Assembly: GCA_031761405.1 (NCBI GenBank)
Contig: JASEVX010000010.1
Coordinates: 12,229,918 to 12,293,917 of the forward strand
DNA from: Serripes groenlandicus
Taxonomy: Eukaryota > Mollusca > Bivalvia > Cardiida > Cardiidae
DNA: 64,000 bases
Reading direction: 5' to 3'
The position numbers and the translations under genes are program-made. Under the pieces are notes generated by a model. The model had not been told where the DNA came from and ran no database searches. It was given only the letters and a program-made list of their open reading frames with translations. Position 1 is the first letter of the stretch. Each line of letters opens with the position of its first letter. This document shows positions 35,601 through 47,600 of the stretch, piece by piece.

Positions 35601-38600
35601 AAATCTCTATAATTGAATGGATAACCTATGACTAAAAGTGGAAAACATTGTGGCAAAAGGAGAAATTGCACGTTTTGTGCAATTTCTTCTTTTGTCACTA
35701 TTTTTTTCAAAAGCCGTCTGCTGCAGAGGCGTCAGAAAGCGTCTATATGAGGGAAAGGGTTAAGGATAATTATTATGCATAATGCATCATTCAGGATTGT
35801 CAAAATGTTTTGTTGTAACAGATCAAATCAGGAAAGTAACAGTTTAGACTGGGGGTCAGGTCAAGGGCAAAGTCCTGGTAGGGGTCCCATTGATTGATTG
35901 AATGGCGTTTAACGCCGTTTTTAACAATTTCTCAGTTATATCACGGCGGCCAGTTCACCTACTCATGCATTTCCTGGTTTTCTCACACCAGTACTCCACA
36001 CAACAATCTTCCCAAGCAACTGGCTGCTGTTCCACATAGACTTGGCCCATTGGTGGAAGACGAATGCCGCATTGACTTTTGTCAACCTTCGGAAAGAAAG
36101 TTGGCCGAGCCGGGATTCAAACTCACAACCCCTGGATTGACAGCCCGCGCAAAGAATTGTTGTATGAGGGAAAGGGTTAATACAAACAGATTAATAGACA
36201 TAAACAAAAAAACCATGATGTTTTATTGTCCATATATATATAGTTAGTACCATATAACACCATGCACATTGCCATCTAATCTAATACACAACGCAATTCT
36301 AATTATGACATCATGCCCATTCATTTTCTATGATTTCGTAATGCGCTTTACCCTTAACCCTTTCCCTCATATAGACGCTTTCTGACGCCTCTGCAGCAGA
36401 CGGCTTTTTGAAAACATAGTGACAAAAGAAAAAATTGCACAAAACGTGCAATTTCCCCTTTTGCCACAATGCTTTCCACTTTTAGTCATAGGTTATCCAT
36501 TCAATTATGGAGATTTTCTATGTTTTAACAAAATATGTTCAAAGTCGTCTGCTGCAGAATTGTCGTATGAGGGAAAGGGTTAACCTGTTTAACCCTGTAC
36601 CACTTAACCCTTTCCCTCATACGACAATTCTGCAGCAGACGACTTTGAACATATTTTGTCAAAAAATACAAAATCTCCATAATTAAATGGATAACCTATG
36701 ATTAACAAGAGTACCGCAAACGGTACATAATACGCCCGTCAGGAACTTCTTTGTAAGTTTCCTCTTTGTTTTGATAAATTGTTTGTTTGTAAAAAGTTAA
36801 TAAAGTCGTTCAGGAATAAGTTGTTAAAGAATAATGGGAAACTATGAAAAATGCATAACTCATGCAGAAATTGACAAATATTCTAAGTCCAAAAAGGGGC
36901 ATAACTCATTCAAGAATTGACGAAATCCCAGGAAATATGAACTTGATCTGTGACACTTGATTACAAAGCCATATACATAATTTCAGCTCAATACATCAAA
37001 GCATGTAGAAAAAAAGTGCGGAAAACAAATATTCTAAGTCCAAAAAGGGGCATAACTCATTAAAAAATTGACGAAATCCCAGGAAATATGAACTTGATCT
37101 GTGACATATCACTACAAAGCCTAATACACAATTTCAGGTCAATAGCTCAAAGTATGTAAGAAAAAAGTGCGGAAAACCAATATTCTAAGTCCAAAAAGGG
37201 GCATAACTCATTCAAACAAGAGGCCCATGAGGGCCTATGCTCTACTGGTATGGTTCTTTGGTCATTTTCAATCCAGAGCATGTATGTATGGTGAAGATCG
37301 GATAGTAAATGGAGGCTCTTTTGTGTTCACAAGCTGTATTATAGCAATTTTTACAATTTCATGGGCCATAATCCAGTCTTGCATGGGCGGATCTAGCTGG
37401 TTTTCAAAAGGAACCAAGCTCTCATCAATATTTAACTACTATCTAAGTTTGGTGAAGATCAGATAGTAAATGGAGCCTCTATTGTGTTCACATGCTCAAT
37501 TATAGCAATTTGGACAATTTCAAGGGCCATAATCCAGTCTTGCATAGGCGGATCTGGCTGGTTTTCGAAAGGAACCGAGCTCTCATGGATATCTAACTAC
37601 TGTATAAGTTTGGTTGAGATACAATCAAACGTGAAGACTGTATCGTGTTAACAAGCTCTTTTATAGCAATTTTGACCATTTCAAGGGCCATAATCCAGTC
37701 TTGCATGGGCGGATCTGACTGGTTTTCAAAAGGAACCGAGCTCTCATAGATATCTAACTACTGTATAAGTTTAGTTGAGATACAATCAAAAGTGAAGACT
37801 GTATCGTGTTAACAAGCTCTTTTATAGCAATTTTGACCATTTCAAGGGCCATAATCCAGTCTTGCATGGGCGGATCTGGCTGGTTTTCGAAAGGAACCGA
37901 GCTCTCATGAATATCTAACTACTGTATAAGTTTGGTTGAGATACAATTAAAAGTGAAGACTGTATCGTGTTAACAAGCTCTTTTATAGCAATTTTGACCA
38001 TTTCAAGGGCCATAATCCAGTCATGCATGGGCGGATCTGGCTGGTTTTCGAAAGGAACCGAGCTCTCATGGATATCTAACTACTGTATAAGTTTGGTTGA
38101 GATACAATCAAACGTGAAGACTGTATCGTGTTAACAAGCTCTTTTATAGCAATTTTGACCATTTCAAGGGCCATAATCCAGTCATGCATGGGCGGATCTG
38201 GCTGGTTTTCGAAAGGAACCGAGCTCTCATGGATATCTAACTACTGTATAAGTTTGGTTGAGATACAATCAAAAGTGAAGACTGTATCGTGTTAACAAGA
38301 AATTGTTTACGGACGCACGGACGGACGGACGGACGGACATGACGATACCATAATACGGACCGTTTTTAAAAAACGGTCGTATAAAAATGGAAAAACATTG
38401 CGGCAAAAGGAGAAATTGTTCGTTTTGAGCAATTTCTTCTCTATTTTTTCAAAAAGCCGTCTGCTGCAGAAAGCGTCTATATGAGGAGAAGGGTTAAAGC
38501 ACATTTTTACTCATCCGCAGCAGATAATGAACAATTTCTCCTATTGCCACCATGTTTTCAACTCTATTTAATGAATGTACTTTCATTCATAGAGATATTT

Positions 38601-41600
38601 CTATATTTGTGTTCAGGTATTTTCAAAATCGTCTGCTGCAGATTTGCTGTATTTTGGGGATTCTTTTTTTTTTCACCAGATGATTTTAAAGTCATCTGCT
38701 GCAGATTTGCTGCAAGTGGGAAATGTTTAACTCTTCCCCACGTACAACTCAGTTATACTTCTGCAGCAGACGGCGCTGGGAAAAAATATGGAAAACCACT
38801 ACAAAAGAGCGTATAGTTATTGCATAAAGTTGAAAACATTGTGACAAAAGGAGAAATTGCTCATTTTGATCCAACAATTCTAAATTTGAAGAAAATTCTT
38901 CTTTTCAAAGAACATGTATCACTGTTTTGGATAACAAAAATTATGTTTATTTTTTAATTTAGAATTAGAATGATCGTGAATACAGGAGCAGATAAGTTCT
39001 CCAAAGTTGGTAAGTCTAGACATTCCAAGAACTATGCTGCCGAGGACTAATGAATATTTATTTTTTATATCTCAGGATATTTTCACCATTTCAACAATTT
39101 TCCATGGACTGCTAGTACAAAGTCACCCATGAAAAGGCTGCGAATAATGACGTTATGAACTTAGGATAATTATTAAGTTAGAATGCTTTAGGATTCATGA
39201 CTTACTCAGGTTTAAGGTTCATGGCCCCCTCCTCCTGCCCTGGGGCGTTAAGGTGGTACACACAGAAATGTTTCAGGAGTTGTTGCATGTCCTGGTGGTT
39301 AAAGAATCCTTGGAAACAGGTGATGTCTGAAAAATAATATAAACCTTTTAACCACTTCCAAAATACATACAAATCTAAAATAGACGAATTTGAAATAATC
39401 TAGGCAATAATACGGGAAAAAAATGCTATAAAAAATAATATATAACTATTGAATTGAGTTGAAGGCTTTTTGTTGTGGCACAGCGCTCATTATAAGAAAT
39501 TTCTTTTTTTTCCAAAATGTTTTCAGAAGTTGTCTGCTGGAGATGTTTTGAAATGATCTCTTTAATAATTTTACTTTCATGTCGAGAGATTTTCCTTATT
39601 TTGGGCTAGATGTTTTCAAAGTCAACTGCTGCAGAGTAGTTGTATGTAAGTACGGATAAGTTTTACATTTTAACAAATAAGTCACTGTTTAAACCCTTTT
39701 CTGAATACTACAAATCTGCAGCAGGCGACAGACAAGACCCTGGCAAAATCTTAATATATCTCTGTAGATGAAGATATACTAATTGAAAAGAGTTTTAAAA
39801 CATTCCAACAAAAGGAGAAATTTCTCTTGAAGTGCAATTTCTCATTTTGTCACAATGTTGTCAAAAGTTGTCTGCTGCAGACGCGTCAAAAAGCATTTTT
39901 ATAAGGGAAAGGGTTAAAGTTAATGACAAGTCAATTAATTGTCTCATGGTTGACAAATGAGGGGAAAAAGATTTGTCAAAATCTGGTTATCACATTAACC
40001 CTTTCAAACCTCATATAAATCCTTTCTGACGCCTCTGCAGCAGACGACTTTTTGAAAACAGTGACAAAAGAAGAAATTGCTCAAAACAAGTAATTTCTCC
40101 TTTTGCCTCAATATATTTCACTTTTAGTCATAGACTATCTATTCAATTATGGAGATTTTCTATTTTTGACAAAATATGATCAAAGTCTTCTGCTGCAGAA
40201 TAGTCCTATGAGTGAGAGGGTTGATCACATCAATTCCCTTCCATAGTACAGACAACAATTGACTCCAATGCAGATGAGGAATTTTGTAAATATAGCGGAA
40301 TAAGGATAAATTGTTCTAAACAGGCAACTTTTTGTTTCCCATCCATGACTTCAAATATGTATAAAAAGTATATTTCATATTATATAAATACAACAATTTT
40401 TTTCAACAAGCATTGTATTCAATAAAGGCGACCCCTAAAAAAGAGCCTAGGCTATCAAGGAAACAGTCAACTGTTTCAAACATACATGCTCCTTTTAACC
40501 CATTCCCACATACAAGAAATCTGCAGCAGACGACTTTGGAAACATGTAGACAAAAATATAGAAAATCCCTATAAATGAGGGTATATTAACTGAAAAAAGG
40601 TGAAAACATTGTGGCAAAAGGAGAAATTGCTTGTTTTCAGCAATTTCTCCTCTTGTCACAATGTTTTCAAAAGTGGTCTGCTGCAGAGGCATCAGAAAGA
40701 GTCTATATGTGGGAAAGGGTTAATGCATATGTAGCGGATAAATTTTTCCTCTAGTCAAAAATAATACTTTCTTTTCTGCAGATTTTCCCTTTGTTTGCTC
40801 AGATGTTTTCAAAGTCATCTGCTGAAGTTTCATCATATGTTGGACACAGCTATTTGGAACCTTTGTGTGCCGAAATTGTTGATTGATTTTTGGTGTTTTC
40901 AACAATTTTTCAGATATATTACGTTGTTTCCAGGGTAGGTTACCAATACTACTGGTCCATTTATCCTGACACCAGCCAGTCAGTCGTAATGCTAACCACG
41001 CAGCCCTGAGCACAGCCATTACTACATGTACCTTTTTTAAAGTCTTTGTTATGACCCAACCTGGGATCAAACCTGTGACCTCACACCCCTGAGGCAGACG
41101 CTCTACCACTTCACCATCGAAGCAATATTAAATATTTTACCCCTTTCTCTAAAACACATGTTTTTCCACCTCTGCCTCAAATGTAAACAACTGAAAAACT
41201 TTATTAAGCTGTCACAATACTATGTCTCTCTACCAAATTACACCAGTGGGCATGACCTTTTTTTGGTGTTAATAGTTCTTGATGTCATATTCATAATGGT
41301 TCAGCAAATCAGAAATTTTGTTAAAAGCATTTGCAACAAAAAAGACACTAGTAATTAGCTTAACACTTTCCCTCATATAGACGCTTTCTGAAGCCTCTGC
41401 AGCAGACGGCTTTTTGAAAACATAGTGACAAAAGAAGAAATTGCACAAAACATGCAATTTCTCCTTTTGCCACAATGTTTTCCACTTTTCGTCATAGGTT
41501 ATCCATTCAATTATGGAGATTTTCTATGTTTTGACAAAATACGTTCAAAGTCGTCTGCTGCAGAATTTTCATATGAGGGAAAGGGTTAACTAAGCCAGTG

Positions 41601-44600
41601 CACAATAAAAGGCATGAGTTGGCTATGGGGAGCTCAGTGTAGATCTCAGTGTATTACTCACACATGCTAAGGAAAAGACTTGTGTAGATTCTGATAAGAC
41701 TGAGCGGGTGCAGGCAATGTTCAGAAATGTTTATTTATTTATTTATTTATTGGGGTTTTACGCCGCTTTCAACAATATTTCAGTTATATAACGGCGACAG
41801 TTCACTTATTCATGATCCCTGGGTAAACAAACCAGTACTAGGCTAGAAAATGTGCCTTGCCCAAGGGCACTCCACCATGACTAGTGCCGCGACTGGGGAT
41901 CGAACCCGGGACACCCGGTTTCGAAATCCCCGACGCTAACCACTCGACCACAGTGGATTCTCCAAATGTCCACTTATACCTTTTCCCTTGCTCTGAATTA
42001 TTTGGTGTACCTGTGTCCTGAACTAACCAAACATGCAGACTATACTTACGATTCAGTCCAATATCGTGGTACGTAAAGATAGCAGGCTTGGTCCTATCCC
42101 CTTGTATAGCCACATGGATGTTTCCATAGGATGTCTCAACATCATCAGACTGTAACATAAAACACAACAATAGTAAGGGGTTTAACCCTTTCCCACATAC
42201 AACAATTCTGCAGCAGACGACTTTGAACATATTTTGTCAAATAATGGAAAATCTCTATAATTGAATGGATAACCATTTTGTCAAATAATGGAAAATCTCT
42301 ATAATTGAATGGATAACCTATGACTAAAAGTGGAAAACATTGTGACAAAAGGAGAAATTGCACGTTTTGTGCAATTTCTTCTTTTGTTACTGTGTTTTCA
42401 AAAAGCCGTCTACTGCAGAGGCGTCAGAAAGCGTCTATATGAGGGAAAGGGTTAAACCTACTCACATACAACACACCTCCAGCAGATGACTTCGAAAACA
42501 TCTAGAACCGTATATGGAAATCTCTTTAAATGACTGCATAATTATTGAGCAACTTCTCCTTTTGTTACACTGTTTTTAAAAGTCATCTGCTGCAGACGTG
42601 TCAAAATGTGTCTGTGAGTGGGAAAGGGTTTAGAAAGCTCAATTTGGTGTGTTAAAACTCCCTTAAGGGGACATCCTAATTATGCTTGCCTGTCCCTTAT
42701 GTGACAGCTTACCTACGAATTCATGTCAAACAGAACTAACTCCCGTTTAAGTCAGTAAACTGTGATAAATCTGTCTCAGGCTTTATCATTTTTATTTATT
42801 TGTTGACTAATTTGTGAACATTGAGAGTGAGATCTGTCAATTTTATGTGACAGTTACATAAAGCTATATCTGTGATTATAATGAATTGCTATCACCAATC
42901 GAAAGGATCAAACCTTTCCCACATACAGATGCTTTCTGATACCTTTTAAAATCATTGTGGCAAACAGAGAAATTGCTCATAATGAACAATTCCTCCTTTT
43001 GCCATACTTTTTGCAACTTTATTCAATAATTATTCTTTCATTTATAAATAGAGATTTTCCATATGTTTTACTTAATGCATTTAAAGTCGTCTGCTGCAGA
43101 TGTGTTGTATGTGGGAAATGGTTAAATGTTCACCCTGAGAGGGCATCAATGAGTACACATGTACTTACATGTACAATAAATGATTTGATTTGAAACAATG
43201 ATTGCAAAGACCAGACAAACAACTATTCCCTTCTCTCATACAACAAAGATTGCAAAGACCAGACAAACAACTATTCCCTTCTCATGTACATCAAAGATAG
43301 CAAAGACCAGACAAACAACTATTCCCTTCTCATGTATATCAAAGATAGCAAAGAACAGACAAACAACTATTCCCTTCTCATGTATATCAAAGGTTTCAAA
43401 GACCAGACAAACAACTATTCCCTTCGCATGTACATCAAAGATAGCAAAGAGCAGACAAACAACTATTCCCTTCTCATGTACATCAAAGATAGCAAAGAGC
43501 AGACAAACAACTATTCCCTGCTCATGTACATCAAAGATAACAAAGACCAGACAAACAACTATTCCCTTCTCATGTACAACAAAGATAGCAAAGACCAGAC
43601 AAACAACTATTCCCTTTGCTCATACAACAAAGATTGCAAAGACCAGACAAACAACTATTCCCTTCTCTTGATGTATATCAAAGATTGCAAAGACCAGACA
43701 AACAACTATTCCCTTGAAGCAGCGTTCTCCCCAGACCCTTATGGCGTAGCGGGCCCGCTACACCTTAAAAAAAATAATCATTTAGCGCTACGCCTTAAAA
43801 TCGCCGTTACAGCTTAATTCCCAAAGCGTTACACCTTAAAATTTGAAGGCTTCTCATGTATATCAAAGATAGCAAAGACCAGACAAACATCTATTCCCTT
43901 CCCACGTACATCAAAGATTGCAAAGAGCAGACAAACAACTATTCCCTTCTCATGTACATCCAAGATTGCAAAGAGCAGACAAACAACTATTCCCTTTCAT
44001 GTATATCAAAGAGCAGACTAACATCTATTCCCTTCAAAGATTGCAAAGAGCAGACAAACAACTATTCCCTTCTCATGTACATCAAAGATTGCAAAGAGCA
44101 GACAAACAACTATTCCCTTTCATGTATATATCAAAGATTGCAAAGACCAGACAAACATCTATTCCTTCTCACATACATCAAAGATTGCAAAGACCAGACA
44201 AACAACTATTCCCTTCTCACGTACATCAGGATGCAGCAGGCTACACAAAAAACTTCTATGTATTGAAAAATCTCTAAGAATTAATTATTGTTTTCAATTC
44301 AAATGTCGTCTAAGGCATACATGTATAACTATGCAGTAAAATTTGTCTACATGTGGGAAAGAGTTTATACAGTATACTTAATGTGAATTTAAAAAAAAAA
44401 AAAGAATATCACATAAAGTTAGTCATATTTATTGTTAATGCCTATAAAGTCATCCATTAAAATATGAAAAACAAATGACAAAGGGCGTGTTCATCATTAG
44501 CCTGTAATTAATTATAATCATAAACCCATGCCATGACAGTCACACCATGAACTAAATACAGTACATGTACGTGTATATGTAACAGCTATAACTTTATTCA

Positions 44601-47600
44601 AACACTTAGTCATCCCCAAAAACGTACTTCTAGTATCATATTGAGCTGCCAAGAACACAAGAAATTTCTCATTTTCCAACAATATCTTTAAATATCCCAT
44701 ACCAAGTAGAAGGTAAAGGTGCTGAACTGCTCCTCGAAAGTCATCTGACACTGAGCTCTCAAAATATAACCATTACCCATTTACACAAGTTTTTACTCAT
44801 CTTTAGCGGACTTCTTTTGAAAGCATTTGAACAAAAGGAGAAATTGCTCATGATAAGCGATTTCCTCTTTTGCCAGATTCACAATATTAATGTTTACAAC
44901 TCTTTTTCAGAAACTAAACTTTTATTTATAGAGATTCCCCATATTTCTGTCCTTAAATGTTAAAATTCAACAGCAGTTGATTTGTTGAATATGGGAGAGG
45001 GAAAAGGGACAAAACTAAAAGATTATAAGTTTGTTTATTACCCAGCGTTCATCAGTATTTCACTTAACCCTTTCCCTCATATAGACGCTTTCTGATGCCT
45101 CTGCAGCAGACAGCTTTTTTAAAACATAGTGACAAAAAAAGAAATTGCACAAAACGTGCAATTTCTCCTTTTTCCACAATGTTTTCTACTTTTTGTCATA
45201 GGTTATCCATTCAATTATGGAGATTTTCTATTTTTTGACAAAATACGTTCAAAGTCGTCTGCTGCAAAATTGCCGTATGAGGAAGAAGGTTAAATCATTG
45301 TGTTTTCAGGGCAAGTTACTGAAAGATAGATTATCCTGGCACCAGCCCATTAGTTTGAACAATGTCCGAATAACACCTAGCACCGAAGGGAAAAGCCACT
45401 GCTACCATGTTAAAAATCTCGGTTTCCTGCTCTCGAGGCTAAGCGTTTTAAGTATTCATTAATAAACATATCAATATTCATTTTGAAGTTATAATTATGT
45501 TAAATGCTGTCCTTTGTTTGTGGTTTGAACAGGTATTCAATCATAATAACCTTGACTCTGAATCACATATAAACACTTTACCACATGCAGACGTTTTTTG
45601 ATGCATCTGTAGCAGGCGACTTCTGATAACATTATGGCAAAAGGAGAAATTGCTCGTGATAACCAGTTCCTTCTTTTGCCCCTTTGTTTTCAACTACATT
45701 AATCCTTTCCCATATAAAACAAATCTATCAGCATCAGAAGGCTGAAAACATCTAGGTAAAATTTTGGAAAATATCTACATTATATAAAAGTATACTTATA
45801 TAATAGAGTTGAAAACATTGTGGAGAAATCATGATCAATTCCTCCTTTTGCCACATTGCTTTCAAAATTTGTCTGCTGAAGAGATTTCAAAATGCATTAA
45901 TGATTCAATATGGTGATAAATATACTTTCATTTAATGAAATTGTCCATATTTTTGCTGAGATGTTTTCAAATTCATCTGCTGCAAGAATCGTATGTCAGA
46001 AAGAGTTATGTCATCTACTTTGAAATGTCTAACAACTACAAGATTGAAATAGTCATTTAATATGGATTTGGAAATATTGTGGAAAAAGAGAAAATGATGC
46101 ACGAGGTATGATGTCAGCTGTATCTGACAAAGGATTAGCAGAGTGTTTGAAAGAACACATGTGCAGCTTGTCAACATGTCAGTAAGTGCAAGAATGACAG
46201 ACAGTTATATAGACAAACAGACAGACAGACAAATGACAGAGAAGTGATCCCTATGGATCTCCCAGCTGAGGCAGGCAACACAAAAAGGACCGACAAGAGT
46301 GAGCAATAGCTTTGGGTTTAAACGTCATATCATTGCGGCCAGTTCACCTAGTCATATGTTTTCTTACTTCCACACAACATACTTTCCAAGCAACTGGCTG
46401 CTTCTCCACATAGACTGTTAGCACATTGGTGGAAGCAAATGTCACTCGTCACTTTGACTTTAGTCAAACGTCGGGAGAGAACGTTGGCCGAGCAGCCGAC
46501 AACCTACCTGTATGATGATACTGTTGGCGTTGTTGAATGTCCTTGGTTTGACATCCGTACATTGTATGCTTGACAGCTCTATATGTGTCAACTTCTCCAT
46601 AGGTCCAGTCTGAAACAGAAATGTTTAAAATATAACTACAAACAACCAGAATTACTCTCTTTCCATCACTCATACAACTATTTGCACCAGGTAACAATGT
46701 CAACATCTTACAAATTAAAAAATTGACAAAAGAAACCGACATTTAAAACCAAAAAATAAAAAGGTTTTTTAAATAATATTATGTATATGCCAACAATATT
46801 AACATAGAAAAACATCAGAAAGAAGGATTTAATAATCATTTAAACTAAGAAAATGATGAATGTCTTTTCCGTCACTTTTAATGTAGGAAAAAGGATCGAT
46901 TGATTGGGGTTTAAACGTCGTTTTTAACAATTTCTCAGTTATATCACGGTGGCCAGTTCACCTACTCATGCATTTCCTGGTTTTCTCACACCAGTACTCC
47001 ACACAACAATCTTCCCAAGCAACTGGCTGCTTTTTCACATAGACTTAGCCCATTGGTGGAAGAAGAATGATGCATGTCGCATTGACTTTTGTCAATTGTA
47101 GGAAAAGGAGAAGATGCTTATACTTATCAATTTACCTTTGTTCCCATTGATACCCTTTTCCCTACTTTAAGAAGGCTTTTTGAAAACATAGTGACAAAAG
47201 AAGAAATTGCTAAAAACGAGCAATTTCTCCTCTTGCCACAATATTTTCCACTTTTAGTCAAAGGTTGTCCATTCACTTGGGGTATTTTCAAATTAGTCTG
47301 CAGTAAATGTTATTCAAGTGGGAAAGTGATAAGGTAACAAACATTAAGTGTCCCATACTTTGTTGTAACCCATTAACCCTTTCCCTCATACGACAATTCT
47401 GCAGCAAACGACTTTGAACGTATTTTGTCAAAACATAGAAAATCTCCATAATTGAATGGATAAGTTACTATGACAAAAAGTGGAAAACATTGTGGCAAAA
47501 GGAGAAATTGCACGTTTTGTGCAATTTCTTCTTTTGTCACTATGTTTTCAAAAAGCCGTCTGCTGCAGAGGCGTCAGAAAGCGTTTATATGAAATGAAAG

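Larger units (their letters stand above)
36715..38387 (+). mobile_element. ACAAG element C2 with D inside
   Basis: Head and first modules nearly identical to C1; tail GGACGG run, ACGGACCG..CGGTCGTATAAAAA. The middle has been replaced or invaded by D. Confidence 0.85.
36605..38497 (-). mobile_element. TTAA MITE split by element C2
   Basis: Left part TTAACCCTTTCCCTCATACG ... GGATAACCTATGATT; right part ATGGAAAAACATTGCGGC ... GGAGAAGGGTTAA after C2. Joined, they give the usual ...CTATGACTAAAAGTGG... order. Confidence 0.82.

Noticed and set aside
37167..37466. 99-codon plus-strand frame in element D
   Set aside because: It crosses the C/D boundary and the tandem units, and other units contain stops in this frame.
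41870..41957. Functional tRNA gene
   Set aside because: A and B boxes are present but no complete cloverleaf, and the sequence continues into a SINE body and (AATA)n tail. The same holds at 49545 and 62495.
8438..42363. Recurring frames such as [22 protein letters not shown] and [21 protein letters not shown]
   Set aside because: Each falls exactly on a TTAA MITE arm and reappears wherever a copy lies in that orientation. Stops and frameshifts vary between copies.
43198..44238. CRISPR-like array of regularly spaced repeats
   Set aside because: The whole unit repeats, without unique spacers, in an animal intron; it is a minisatellite.
43198..44277. Several long overlapping open frames (up to 177 codons) in two frames
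   Set aside because: They arise because the 45-48-bp minisatellite unit has no stops in these frames. The repeat shows frame-disrupting unit-length changes and no splice or start context.
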